A stretch of 6,097 nucleotides of DNA from Syntrophobacterales bacterium (GCA_030601545.1 JAUVTM010000132.1:1-6097), one strand, 5' to 3'; positions 1 to 5,613 are shown, counted from the stretch's first letter. The notes: a model not told the origin generated them from the letters alone. Numbers and translations: made by a program.

Positions 1-6
1 ATTTTA

Positions 7-1200
7 TCATTCTCCTCGCCTTTCTTTTATTTTCTTTACAAGTGCAGGTAGAAACTCAAAGAGATCAGCCACCACCCCGTAGTTGACCACGTCAAAGATT
101 GGCGCATCGGGATCTTTATTCACCCCCACAATGATCTCTGAGCCCTGCATTCCCACTACATGTTGAATAGCTCCGGAAACACCGCAGGCCACGTAGAGTT
201 TGGGAGAAACCGTTTTGCCTGTCTGGCCCACCTGGTGGCTGTACGGCATCCAGCCTTCATCCACCACACTTCGGGTAGCGCCGACTGCACCATCGAGCAA
301 GAGGGCCAACTGCTCGATCAGTTTAAAGTTCTCCGCCTTTTGTAAGCCACGGCCGCCGGTGACCACCACATCGGACTCGGTCAAACGTGCTGTTTCCTGA
401 TCTTCAGTGACGCTCTCGAGTACCTGTACTCTCGAGACAATAGATTCTTGGCTGGGCGCGAAAGCTTCCACCACTCCTTCACGCTGGCTGTCAAAGACAG
501 ACTTCTTCATAACCATGGGCCGCACCGTAGCCATCTGCGGACGTCGGTGCGGACAGAAAATGGTAGCCATTACGTTGCCACCAAAAGCAGGTCGTGTCTG
601 ATAGAGCAGCCCATCCTCACCAATATCAAGTCCCGTGCAGTCAGCCGTCAGGCCCGTTTGCACTGCGACAGCCACTCGAGGGATAAAAGAACGCCCCATG
701 GCGGTTGCTCCAGCTAAAAGAATATCCGGCTTCTTTTGCTGAATCAGTTCTGTCAGAACCTTGGAGTGAGACTCGTCGTTGAACGGGTCCAGAGCAGGAT
801 GCTCTGCCAGATAAACACGATCTGCTCCATAGCCTACGAGCTGCTTGGCAGCCTCCTGAAGCTGATCTCCTATCAGTACCGCTGCCAGCTCAACTTCCAG
901 CTTATCAGCCAAATCTCTGCCAACGCTGAGCAGTTCGAAGGAGACTGGATGAACTTTGCCGTCGTGGTGTTCGGCTACAGCCCAGACTCCTTGGTATGAT
1001 TCAATGTCGTCTGTCTCGACCGCTTGCACCTCGGGCATGCCGATGGCTTCGTACTCACAGGCATCGACGCAGAGACCACACAAAGTACAGGTATCGTCTA
1101 CCTGAGCCATTTCATCCACTACCTCGATGGATTCCACAGGACAGACTTCTACACACTCTTCGCAAGCCACGCACTTTGTTTCGTCAATTATGGCCTTCAT
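7..1200 (-). CDS. etfA: Electron transfer flavoprotein alpha subunit with N-terminal 2x[4Fe-4S] ferredoxin domain
   Basis: This 397-residue protein is the FAD-carrying large subunit of an electron transfer flavoprotein, which passes electrons between an acyl-CoA dehydrogenase and other carriers. Residues 1-55 form a bacterial-type ferredoxin domain with two cysteine sets, C10-x2-C13-x2-C16-x3-C20-P and C38-x2-C41-x2-C44-x3-C48; the second lacks the usual proline after its last cysteine. The Etf alpha N-terminal domain follows (about 70-250). The FAD-binding C-terminal domain contains TGGRGLQKAENF (281-292), GATRSVVDEGW (307-317), QVGQTGKTVSPKLYVACGVS (323-342) and GVNKDPDAPIF (359-369). Canonical EtfA is about 310-330 residues; the extra length is the ferredoxin. 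I start at the ATG at 1200, which overlaps the etfB stop (ATGA) and begins exactly at the ferredoxin fold; an AGGAGG lies rather far upstream (16 nt). The overlap implies translational coupling to etfB. Etf alpha identity is secure. An electron-bifurcating role is inferred from the ferredoxin domain and neighbours, as in CarE of Acetobacterium woodii. Confidence 0.95.
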   Translation of the reverse strand: MKAIIDETKCVACEECVEVCPVESIEVVDEMAQVDDTCTLCGLCVDACEYEAIGMPEVQAVETDDIESYQGVWAVAEHHDGKVHPVSFELLSVGRDLADKLEVELAAVLIGDQLQEAAKQLVGYGADRVYLAEHPALDPFNDESHSKVLTELIQQKKPDILLAGATAMGRSFIPRVAVAVQTGLTADCTGLDIGEDGLLYQTRPAFGGNVMATIFCPHRRPQMATVRPMVMKKSVFDSQREGVVEAFAPSQESIVSRVQVLESVTEDQETARLTESDVVVTGGRGLQKAENFKLIEQLALLLDGAVGATRSVVDEGWMPYSHQVGQTGKTVSPKLYVACGVSGAIQHVVGMQGSEIIVGVNKDPDAPIFDVVNYGVVADLFEFLPALVKKIKERRGE

Positions 1201-1988
1201 AGCCCCGAGACCTTCGCCTCCTTTAACAACTGAATAAGTTTCTCCACCTGTTCCTCCACTTCCCCGCTGATCATCTCCCGGTCGCAACGCGGCGGTGGAC
1301 TGAATACCCTAACCACTTGGGTGAAGGATCCCTGCAACCCCACTTCTTCGGGATCAAGATTGAGATCGGCGGCACCCAGCACGGGAATCTCCAGTTTTCG
1401 AGCCCGCATCTTATGTTTCAGACCGGGCATCCTGGGATCGCCAATCTCCCTAACCACAGTAACCACCGCCGGCAGCGACATCTGCACCACCTCGTAGCCA
1501 AAGTCGGTAACACGCTCTGCCCGCAATTGGCCTCCATCCTGCAGTTCCAGCCGCCTGGCATAGGTGGTATACGGCTGATCCAGGTGCGCTGCCAGCCCCG
1601 GACCCACCTGGGCAGTGTCCCCATCAATAGCCTGTTTACCGCAGATCACCAGATCCACCGGTCCCAGCTTTTCGACGGCCCGAGCCAGAGTCAACGAAGT
1701 GGCCCAGGTGTCAGCGCCGGCAAAAGCCCGATCGCTCAGGAGCACAGCCTCGTCCACTCCCAGTGCCACTATTTCCCTAAGGGCCTCCTCGGCCTGAGGT
1801 GGTCCCATGGTCAGTGCTGTCACCTTGCCGCCGTATTCGTCCCGAAAGCGCAAGGCCGCTTCCACGGCATACCAGTCATGGGGATTGACAATGCTCTCCA
1901 CTCCCTCCCGGACCAGAGTACACGTCTCGGGGTCAATACGAACGTTCTTGGCATCAGGAACCTGTTTAATACAAACAACAACGTGCAT
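1197..1988 (-). CDS. etfB: Electron transfer flavoprotein beta subunit
   Basis: This 263-residue protein is the small subunit of the Etf heterodimer, encoded directly ahead of its partner etfA with a 4-nt overlap. It has the family start MHVVVCIKQVPDAKNVRIDP, the conserved VNPHDWYAVEAAL segment (34-46), the loop CGKQAIDGDTAQVGP (116-130) that surrounds the nucleotide or second flavin, and the SLPAVVTVVREIGDPRMPGL signature region (171-190). From memory, Etfs of mitochondrial type usually have AIDxDxNQTGQ at the 120s loop, whereas GDTAQVGP is typical of bifurcating Etfs that bind a second FAD there; this points to the bifurcating group but should be tested by phylogeny. I chose the ATG at 1988, preceded by a GGGGTG-like ribosome site at about 5 nt. 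An in-frame GTG at 2006 would add six residues but has no ribosome site. The gene lies 116 nt downstream of the dehydrogenase gene, and the gap contains an inverted octamer array. Confidence 0.95.
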   Translation of the reverse strand: MHVVVCIKQVPDAKNVRIDPETCTLVREGVESIVNPHDWYAVEAALRFRDEYGGKVTALTMGPPQAEEALREIVALGVDEAVLLSDRAFAGADTWATSLTLARAVEKLGPVDLVICGKQAIDGDTAQVGPGLAAHLDQPYTTYARRLELQDGGQLRAERVTDFGYEVVQMSLPAVVTVVREIGDPRMPGLKHKMRARKLEIPVLGAADLNLDPEEVGLQGSFTQVVRVFSPPPRCDREMISGEVEEQVEKLIQLLKEAKVSGL

Positions 1989-2010
1989 GTTCACCCCACG
2001 GTTCACAAGG

Positions 2011-2104
2011 AATTATGGAATGTTGGAATACTGGAATAGTGGGTTTCCGATTTCTGATCAGCTTCCCTCCCCCACAATTCCATCATTCCATTCTTCCATT
2101 CTTC
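2011..2104. repeat. Inverted array of 8-nt words in the acd-etfB gap
   Basis: The left arm holds three tandem octamers of the form TGGAATNN (2016-2023, 2024-2031, 2032-2039) followed by TGGG. The right arm holds the complementary words ATTCCA at 2077 and 2085 and CTTCCA at 2093, with a truncated CTTCC at 2101, again every 8 nt. Pairing 2016-2043 with 2071-2098 gives helices of 5, 6 and 6 bp plus a weaker outer part, separated by small mismatched loops, around a 27-nt loop that contains the palindrome CTGATCAG (2054-2061). The right array runs up to the stop codon of the dehydrogenase gene. No T-run follows on the minus strand, so it does not look like an intrinsic terminator. If transcribed within the operon it would place a hairpin between acd and etfB. 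Confidence 0.75.
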
Positions 2105-3274
2105 CTAGAAGAACGTCTCCTTGATGCGGCCGTATTCCTTGTTCAATTCCTGGCCGATGATGTTGCGCTGAATCTGGTTTGTCCCCTCATAAATCTGCAA
2201 TATCTTGGCATCGCGCATCATCTTTTCCACAGGGTAATCACGCATATAACCATAGCCTCCCAGCACCTGCACAGCGTTGGTGGTTACCCGCATGGCAACA
2301 TCAGTTGGATAGAGTTTAGAAATGGCCGATATCTTGGAGATGTCTTTGGCTCCACTGTCAATGTACCGTGCTGCGGCATAGACCAGAGCTCGGGAGGCCT
2401 CCGTTTCCGTGGCCATGTCTGCGAGCATGTGTTGGACGGCCTGAAAAGCAATGATGGGCTTGCCGAACTGCACCCGCTTGCGGGCATATTCCACCGCAAT
2501 GTCCAGTGCCCCTTGGCACAGACCCACCGCCAGGGCACCGATACCCGGTCGCGACACATCAAAAGTTTTCATAGTAACGATAAAACCCCTGCCTTCCCGG
2601 CTAATGAGTCGGTCTGCAGGGATGCGGCAATCATTGAAAAGGAGCTCCCGGGTGGCCGAGGCCCGGAGACCCATCTTTTTTTCCTTCTTGCCGAAGGAAA
2701 AGCCAGGATCTCCTTTCTCAACAACAAACGCGCTTGCTCCCCTGGCACCTTTAGTCCGATCTGTCACGGCGACGACCGTATAAATCTCGGCCTCTCCGGC
2801 ATTGGTGATCCACTGCTTGGTCCCGTTGAGAACATAATGGTCGCCATCACGCTTGGCAGTGGTCTGAATGCCCCCTGCGTCACTGCCGGCATTGGCCTCT
2901 GTTACACCAAATGCCGCCAGCTTTTCACCGCTGGCGATCACCGGTAAGTACTTCTGTTTTTGTTCTTCACTGCCGAAAAGCAGTATGGGATAGGCCCCCA
3001 GGCCACTGGCTGAAAAGGTGGTGGCAACGGCAATACACGCCCGAGCCATTTCTTCGATTGCCAGGCAGTTCTCGAGAACCCCTCCTCCCAAACCGCCGTA
3101 CTCTTCCGGCAGATAGACCCCAAAGAGATCTGATTGTGCCAGAATCTTCATAATCTCCCAGGGAAATTCCTCGCTCTCATCGAGTTCAGCGCGCACCGGG
3201 CGAACCTTCTCTGTGGCAATCTTGGCTGCAATCTCCCTGATCATCTGCTGTTCTTCAGTCAAGAAATAATCCAC
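2105..3274 (-). CDS. Acyl-CoA dehydrogenase, short-chain/butyryl-CoA dehydrogenase type
   Basis: This 389-residue flavoenzyme interconverts acyl-CoA and trans-2-enoyl-CoA with FAD and exchanges electrons with Etf. The length is normal for the family. Seen in order are the helical N-terminal domain (1-115), the first family signature GVTEANAGSDAG (123-134) and QWITNAG (154-160) of the beta domain, the FAD/tetramer segment ARKRVQFGKPIIAFQAVQHM (264-283), the second signature QVLGGYGYMRDYPVEKMMRD (336-355), and IYEGTNQIQR (361-370), whose E363 is the catalytic base. The base lies where short-chain and butyryl-CoA dehydrogenases carry it (E368 in mammalian SCAD). Translation begins at GTG 3274: an in-frame TAA immediately precedes it and AGGAGG lies 6 nt upstream. 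Substrate chain length cannot be read from the sequence. With etfB and ferredoxin-etfA downstream, the set resembles Bcd-EtfBA or CarCDE, which run as enoyl-CoA reductases; a beta-oxidation role is the alternative. Confidence 0.95.
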   Translation of the reverse strand: MDYFLTEEQQMIREIAAKIATEKVRPVRAELDESEEFPWEIMKILAQSDLFGVYLPEEYGGLGGGVLENCLAIEEMARACIAVATTFSASGLGAYPILLFGSEEQKQKYLPVIASGEKLAAFGVTEANAGSDAGGIQTTAKRDGDHYVLNGTKQWITNAGEAEIYTVVAVTDRTKGARGASAFVVEKGDPGFSFGKKEKKMGLRASATRELLFNDCRIPADRLISREGRGFIVTMKTFDVSRPGIGALAVGLCQGALDIAVEYARKRVQFGKPIIAFQAVQHMLADMATETEASRALVYAAARYIDSGAKDISKISAISKLYPTDVAMRVTTNAVQVLGGYGYMRDYPVEKMMRDAKILQIYEGTNQIQRNIIGQELNKEYGRIKETFF

Positions 3275-3280
3275 TTAATC

Positions 3281-3286
3281 CCTCCT
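3281..3286 (-). promoter_or_regulatory. Ribosome binding site fixing the GTG start of the acyl-CoA dehydrogenase gene
   Basis: The minus strand reads AGGAGG, then 6 nt, then GTG at 3274. The codon directly before the GTG is an in-frame TAA, so no longer start exists, and the protein already begins at the family's usual position (DYFLTEEQQ). The GTG start is therefore well supported. Confidence 0.8.
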
Positions 3287-3334
3287 CTCACAGACAAAGC
3301 GGTGAACCTAAGTACGTATTGCTCACATGAACTT

Positions 3335-4318
3335 CTACCAACGCAGCATTATTGCCCCCCAGCTGAACCCACCGCCAAAAGCATCAAGGAGAACCACGTC
3401 TCCCGGCTTGAGACGGCCGGCGCGGTTGGCCTCGTCAAGGGCCACTGGAACAGTCGCGGATGAGGTATTGCCGTAGCGCTCAATATTCACATAAACCCGG
3501 TCAAGGGGGATCTCCAAGCGCTCCGCTACCTTTTTCATTATGCGGATATTGGCTTGGTGTGGGATGAAAAGGTCAACGTCATCCGGTCCAAGCTCGTTTG
3601 CGGTTAGAGCCTCCCGGGCAACATCAGTCATTAACCGGACAGCATACTTGTACACCTCGTTACCTTGCATGCGAATACAGTAGTCCCTTTTCTCGACCAT
3701 TTCTGCACTGGCAGGATAGACCATCCCCCCACCGGGGATATGAAGCAACTTCCAAAGACGGCCATCCGAATGCAAGTGGGTAGAGAGAATGCCTCGGGTC
3801 CCATCATTAGTACCGCTAAGCACAACTGCCCCTGCAGCATCACCGAAAAGCACGCAAGTATTTCGATCCTGCCAGTCTGTAATGTAAGAGAGGAGTTCGG
3901 CTCCGATGGCTACCACCTTGCTCTCCGGCTTATCTTTCACAAATTTATCCGCAATGGTCAGGGCGTAGACAAAACCGGCACAAGCCGCATAAACGTCAAA
4001 ACCAAAAGCGTTGTAAGCCCCCAGATGCTTTTGCACCAATGCACCTGTATTGGGCATGATCATGTCCGGCGAAGTGGTACTCACCACGATCACGTCCACC
4101 TCTTCCGGTTTTACCCCTGCCATTTCCAAAGCCCGCCGGGTCGCTTCTGCGGCCAGTAACGAAGTGGTGTCGCCGTCCTCTGCTATATGGCGCTGTTTGA
4201 TTCCCGTACGGCTGGAGATCCATTCGTCTGAGGTGTCAACCATGGACTCCAGATCCTGGTTGGTGAGAATTTTCTTGGGAACCGCTGACCCTGTTCCTAA
4301 GATCATGCTTCGATTCAT
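3335..4318 (-). CDS. fabH: 3-oxoacyl-[acyl-carrier-protein] synthase III (beta-ketoacyl-ACP synthase III)
   Basis: FabH condenses an acyl-CoA primer with malonyl-ACP to start fatty acid synthesis in the cytoplasm. The protein is 327 residues, normal for the family, and starts with the typical MNRSMILGTGSAVPKKILTN. The Cys-His-Asn triad is intact: C113 in DVYAACAGF (108-116), H254 in IPHQANIRIM (252-261) and N284 in GNTSSATVP (283-291). Also present are TSDEWISSRTGI (29-40), FGDAAGAVVL (158-167) and the C-terminal LDAFGGGFSWGAIML. By my alignment M88 replaces the gate residue F87 of Escherichia coli FabH, which could alter primer choice. The ATG at 4318 has AGGAGG 7 nt upstream; an upstream in-frame start at 4387 would give a 23-residue unconserved extension read through the palindrome and is rejected. 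Upstream is a terminator after rpmF; plsX is missing between them. The dehydrogenase gene follows 60 nt downstream. Confidence 0.96.
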   Translation of the reverse strand: MNRSMILGTGSAVPKKILTNQDLESMVDTSDEWISSRTGIKQRHIAEDGDTTSLLAAEATRRALEMAGVKPEEVDVIVVSTTSPDMIMPNTGALVQKHLGAYNAFGFDVYAACAGFVYALTIADKFVKDKPESKVVAIGAELLSYITDWQDRNTCVLFGDAAGAVVLSGTNDGTRGILSTHLHSDGRLWKLLHIPGGGMVYPASAEMVEKRDYCIRMQGNEVYKYAVRLMTDVAREALTANELGPDDVDLFIPHQANIRIMKKVAERLEIPLDRVYVNIERYGNTSSATVPVALDEANRAGRLKPGDVVLLDAFGGGFSWGAIMLRW

Positions 4319-4354
4319 GATAGCCCCTCCTCCACACTTACCCCTGATTCCTCT

Positions 4355-4375
4355 CGGACCGGACGGTCCGGTCCG
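4355..4375. promoter_or_regulatory. Perfect 21-bp palindrome upstream of fabH (candidate operator)
   Basis: The arms CGGACCGGAC and GTCCGGTCCG are exact reverse complements around one central G. The site lies between the rpmF terminator and the fabH ribosome site, 37 nt before the fabH ATG, where a repressor of fatty acid genes could act. It is not followed by a T-run on either strand, so it is not an intrinsic terminator. It does not resemble the AT-rich FapR site as I remember it. It might instead act as an RNA hairpin at the 5' end of the fabH message. The binding protein is unknown. Confidence 0.55.
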
Positions 4376-4385
4376 CACTTTGAGC

Positions 4386-4424
4386 AAAAAAATAAACGGC
4401 TGGAGACTACCTCCAGAAACCGTT
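4386..4424 (-). terminator. Intrinsic terminator downstream of rpmF
   Basis: On the minus strand AACGG, an unpaired TTT, CTGGAG, loop GTAGT, CTCCAG and CCGTT form an 11-bp stem with one bulge, followed directly by TATTTTTTT. It begins 9 nt after the rpmF stop. This should end most yceD-rpmF transcripts, so fabH and the genes after it depend on read-through, antitermination or a separate promoter. Confidence 0.85.
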
Positions 4425-4432
4425 GGGGTCGT

Positions 4433-4624
4433 TTACTCCTCCTCCTCCTCCTCTGTCTGAATAACCTCCCTCCCCTTGTACGTTCCGCAGCTCTCGCATG
4501 CGTGATGCGGCAACTTGGGTTCGTTGCACTGAGAACAAAGGGAAAGCGATGGCGGCTCGAGCTTGTAGTGCGTTCTCTTCTTTCTTGACCTACTTTTTGA
4601 GTGACGTCTCTTAGGAAGAGCCAT
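4433..4624 (-). CDS. rpmF: 50S ribosomal protein bL32
   Basis: This 63-residue basic protein is bL32 of the large ribosomal subunit. The start MALPKRRHSKSRSRKKRTHY is the typical Arg/Lys-rich rRNA-binding segment. The zinc ribbon has C30-x2-C33 and C43-x2-C46, a cysteine-containing form of bL32 that binds zinc. The family sequence normally ends near GTYKGREVI (residues 47-55); here eight more residues follow, QT and then six glutamates, all encoded by GAG (4436-4453). The ATG at 4624 has AAGGAG 8 nt upstream. It lies 51 nt after yceD, the pairing known from E. coli and many other bacteria, and is followed by an intrinsic terminator instead of plsX. Confidence 0.97.
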   Translation of the reverse strand: MALPKRRHSKSRSRKKRTHYKLEPPSLSLCSQCNEPKLPHHACESCGTYKGREVIQTEEEEEE

Positions 4625-4675
4625 CCGACATGCTCCTTTTCCAAAAAGGCCGCCTGAGGCGCGGCTGCGAGTTGT

Positions 4676-5215
4676 CTATTTTTCCAGCTTCACAGATCGA
4701 AGTACATCAAAGGCAGAAGCTGTCTCTCTCTTTTCGCATTTACATGTTTCACGGTTCAGGTCTGCACCGCAACCGGAACAGAGTCCTTGGCAATCCGGTT
4801 GGCATAACGGTTGCTGCGGCAGCGCCAGGAAGATTTGCTCAGCGACGATAAGGTCTACATCTATGGTGACACCATCAAAAAATCCCGTGTCCAGATCTTC
4901 AGGTCGAAGGTCAATCTCTTCCGGAGTATCTGCCGGCAAAGGGTGCAGAAGCATCAAATCTATGGGTTCGTCCAACTTCAGGACGTAATCCTGCAGACAT
5001 CTATTGCACCTGAGGCGCACTGCTCCTTGCAACTGACCGTTCAGCTTGATCTGCTCCGCCTCTGGGACAAGCTCCAGATCAACGTTAATGGGTCGGGCCA
5101 GGGTTATTTCACCCGCATCTTCTCCTGAACGCATCCTGGTAGAAAACCAGGCTTCAGTTTCGTGGAAGTGCATCACCCTGCCGGAATCTGGAAGCTCATC
5201 CACCCTAACTTTCAA
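4676..5215 (-). CDS. yceD: DUF177/YceD family protein (23S rRNA accumulation protein)
   Basis: This 179-residue protein belongs to the YceD/DUF177 family, which supports accumulation of 23S rRNA and is almost always encoded just before rpmF, as here. Visible marks are the N-terminal MKVRVDELPDSG, a CNRCL knuckle (C70, C73), the acidic EEIDLRPEDLD segment (99-109), TIDVDLIVAEQIFLALP (117-133) and a cysteine-rich C-terminal part PLCQPDCQGLCSGCGADLN (136-154) ending CKC (158-160). The paired cysteines suggest a metal site. The start is TTG at 5215: an in-frame TGA lies two codons upstream and AGGAG sits 10 nt before it. The next in-frame candidates (GTG at residue 5, ATG at residue 15) would cut into the conserved start. 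It is the first gene of the leftward transcript from the promoter at 5263-5290. Confidence 0.92.
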   Translation of the reverse strand: MKVRVDELPDSGRVMHFHETEAWFSTRMRSGEDAGEITLARPINVDLELVPEAEQIKLNGQLQGAVRLRCNRCLQDYVLKLDEPIDLMLLHPLPADTPEEIDLRPEDLDTGFFDGVTIDVDLIVAEQIFLALPQQPLCQPDCQGLCSGCGADLNRETCKCEKRETASAFDVLRSVKLEK

Positions 5216-5225
5216 AGATCATCAT

Positions 5226-5230
5226 CTCCT
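5226..5230 (-). promoter_or_regulatory. Ribosome binding site for the TTG start of yceD
   Basis: The minus strand reads AGGAG, 10 nt, then TTG at 5215. The ATGATG pair between them is out of frame and meets a TAG after six codons, so it is not the start. A rare start codon with a long spacer predicts modest translation of yceD. Confidence 0.6.
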
Positions 5231-5262
5231 AAACTGTTACTTTCGTGAAGATTGAACAGGTA

Positions 5263-5290
5263 AGTATAAAAAAAACCCTTGATTTGTCAA
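5263..5290 (-). promoter_or_regulatory. Sigma-70 promoter for yceD-rpmF
   Basis: On the minus strand an exact TTGACA (5290-5285) is followed after 16 nt by TATACT (5268-5263), one base from TATAAT. The spacer contains a run of eight T. Initiation near 5256 would leave a leader of about 40 nt before the yceD TTG. This is the only strong leftward promoter I see in the window. Confidence 0.85.
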
Positions 5291-5298
5291 GCACTTTG

Positions 5299-5314
5299 TG
5301 GGCGCTTGCGCCCA
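5299..5314. repeat. Perfect 7-bp inverted repeat upstream of the yceD promoter
   Basis: TGGGCGC and GCGCCCA flank a TT centre. The site ends 9 bp upstream of the -35 element of the leftward promoter, a position suited to an activator or repressor, but its right half also overlaps the beginning of the inverted heptamer array. Function unknown. Confidence 0.5.
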
Positions 5315-5470
5315 GCTAGCAGCAGGCAGCTCATGATGACCCCTCAGCTAAGATTTGCCTGCGGTACGGCACTTATCATTTCCCATTAATAAGTGACGCT
5401 TCATGATTGCAAGTTTTAAGCCTTTCTAACGGTTTTTGGCTTAGCTGCTTGCTGCCCCCTGCCAGCTGGG
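5311..5470. repeat. Inverted array of 7-nt words (AGCNNGC) between divergent promoters
   Basis: This fills most of the 309-nt gene-free stretch between yceD and tRNA-Gln. The left arm reads AGCTAGC, AGCAGGC, AGCTCAT (5314-5334). The right arm, read on the minus strand, gives AGCTGGC, AGGGGGC, AGCAAGC, AGCTAAG (5467-5440), also with period 7. Positions 5319-5331 pair with 5443-5455 over 13 bp with a single G-T, and 5311-5317 pair with 5464-5470 over 7 bp. The 111-nt interior has smaller inverted repeats: CACTTAT/ATAAGTG (5370-5376, 5389-5395), TAAGCC/GGCTTA (5417-5422, 5438-5443), and CAGCTAAG (5345-5352), which can compete for CTTAGCTG (5440-5447). Both flanking promoters point away from it, so it may not be transcribed from them. 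No target duplication or transposase is visible. It could be a decayed miniature element or a structured RNA. Confidence 0.65.
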
Positions 5471-5484
5471 TAGCGACTTTCCCC

Positions 5485-5513
5485 TTGACTTTCGTGGACC
5501 TATGGTCTATTTT
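5485..5513 (+). promoter_or_regulatory. Sigma-70 promoter for tRNA-Gln
   Basis: TTGACT (5485-5490), a 17-nt spacer and TATTTT (5508-5513) precede the mature tRNA-Gln by 11 nt. Initiation would fall within a few bases of the tRNA 5' end, giving a very short leader. Confidence 0.75.
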
Positions 5514-5524
5514 TCTTGCTCCGT

Positions 5525-5598
5525 TGGGGGATCGTCTAGAGGTAGGACGCATGACTCTGGATCATGCTACGGGGGTTCGAATCCTCCTCCCCCAGCCA
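5525..5598 (+). tRNA. tRNA-Gln (anticodon CTG)
   Basis: The cloverleaf is complete. The acceptor strands are TGGGGGA (5525-5531) and TCCCCCA (5588-5594), with a terminal T1-A72 pair and discriminator G73 as usual for tRNA-Gln. The D arm begins at 5534. The anticodon stem is CATGA/TCATG with loop CTCTGGA (5555-5561) and anticodon CTG (5557-5559), reading CAG. The T arm is GGGGG-TTCGAAT-CCTCC (5571-5587). CCA is encoded. It has its own promoter and no terminator of its own, so it is probably cotranscribed with the tRNA-Glu gene 153 nt downstream. Confidence 0.96.
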
Positions 5599-5613
5599 CC
5601 GATCCCCACGGGT

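Noticed and set aside
1..10. Next gene starting at ATG 10-8, overlapping the etfA stop
   Set aside because: AGGAG is only one base before this ATG, too close for initiation, and only three codons remain in the window.
1317..2039. Long plus-strand open frame opposite etfB
   Set aside because: It lies antisense to a gene with clear family motifs, has no recognisable domain and shows the composition of a mirror of etfB.
2015..2947. Long plus-strand open frame opposite the acyl-CoA dehydrogenase gene
   Set aside because: It is antisense to a gene with intact signatures and catalytic glutamate. No domain or ribosome site supports it.
5287..5334. 15-codon minus-strand frame (MSCLLLAGRKRPQSA) with GAGGGG 5 nt upstream
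   Set aside because: The ribosome site is plausible, but the frame overlaps the -35 box of the yceD promoter and the inverted arrays, and no promoter would transcribe it. Chance is the simpler reading.
5308..5375. 6S RNA suggested by GCCTGCGGTACGGCA
   Set aside because: The resemblance is to the 3' part only. The 5' half would have to lie inside yceD, and no long bubble-containing duplex is visible.
5348..5404. 18-codon minus-strand frame (MKRHLLMGNDKCRTAGKS) within the AGCNNGC element
   Set aside because: It has no ribosome site and lies in inverted-repeat sequence. A frame of this length is expected by chance.
5400..5480. c-di-GMP-I (GEMM) riboswitch suggested by GGGTAGCGAC near 5468
   Set aside because: Only this short stretch resembles the motif. 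The paired helices and the remaining conserved bases are missing, and the site is upstream of a tRNA promoter.
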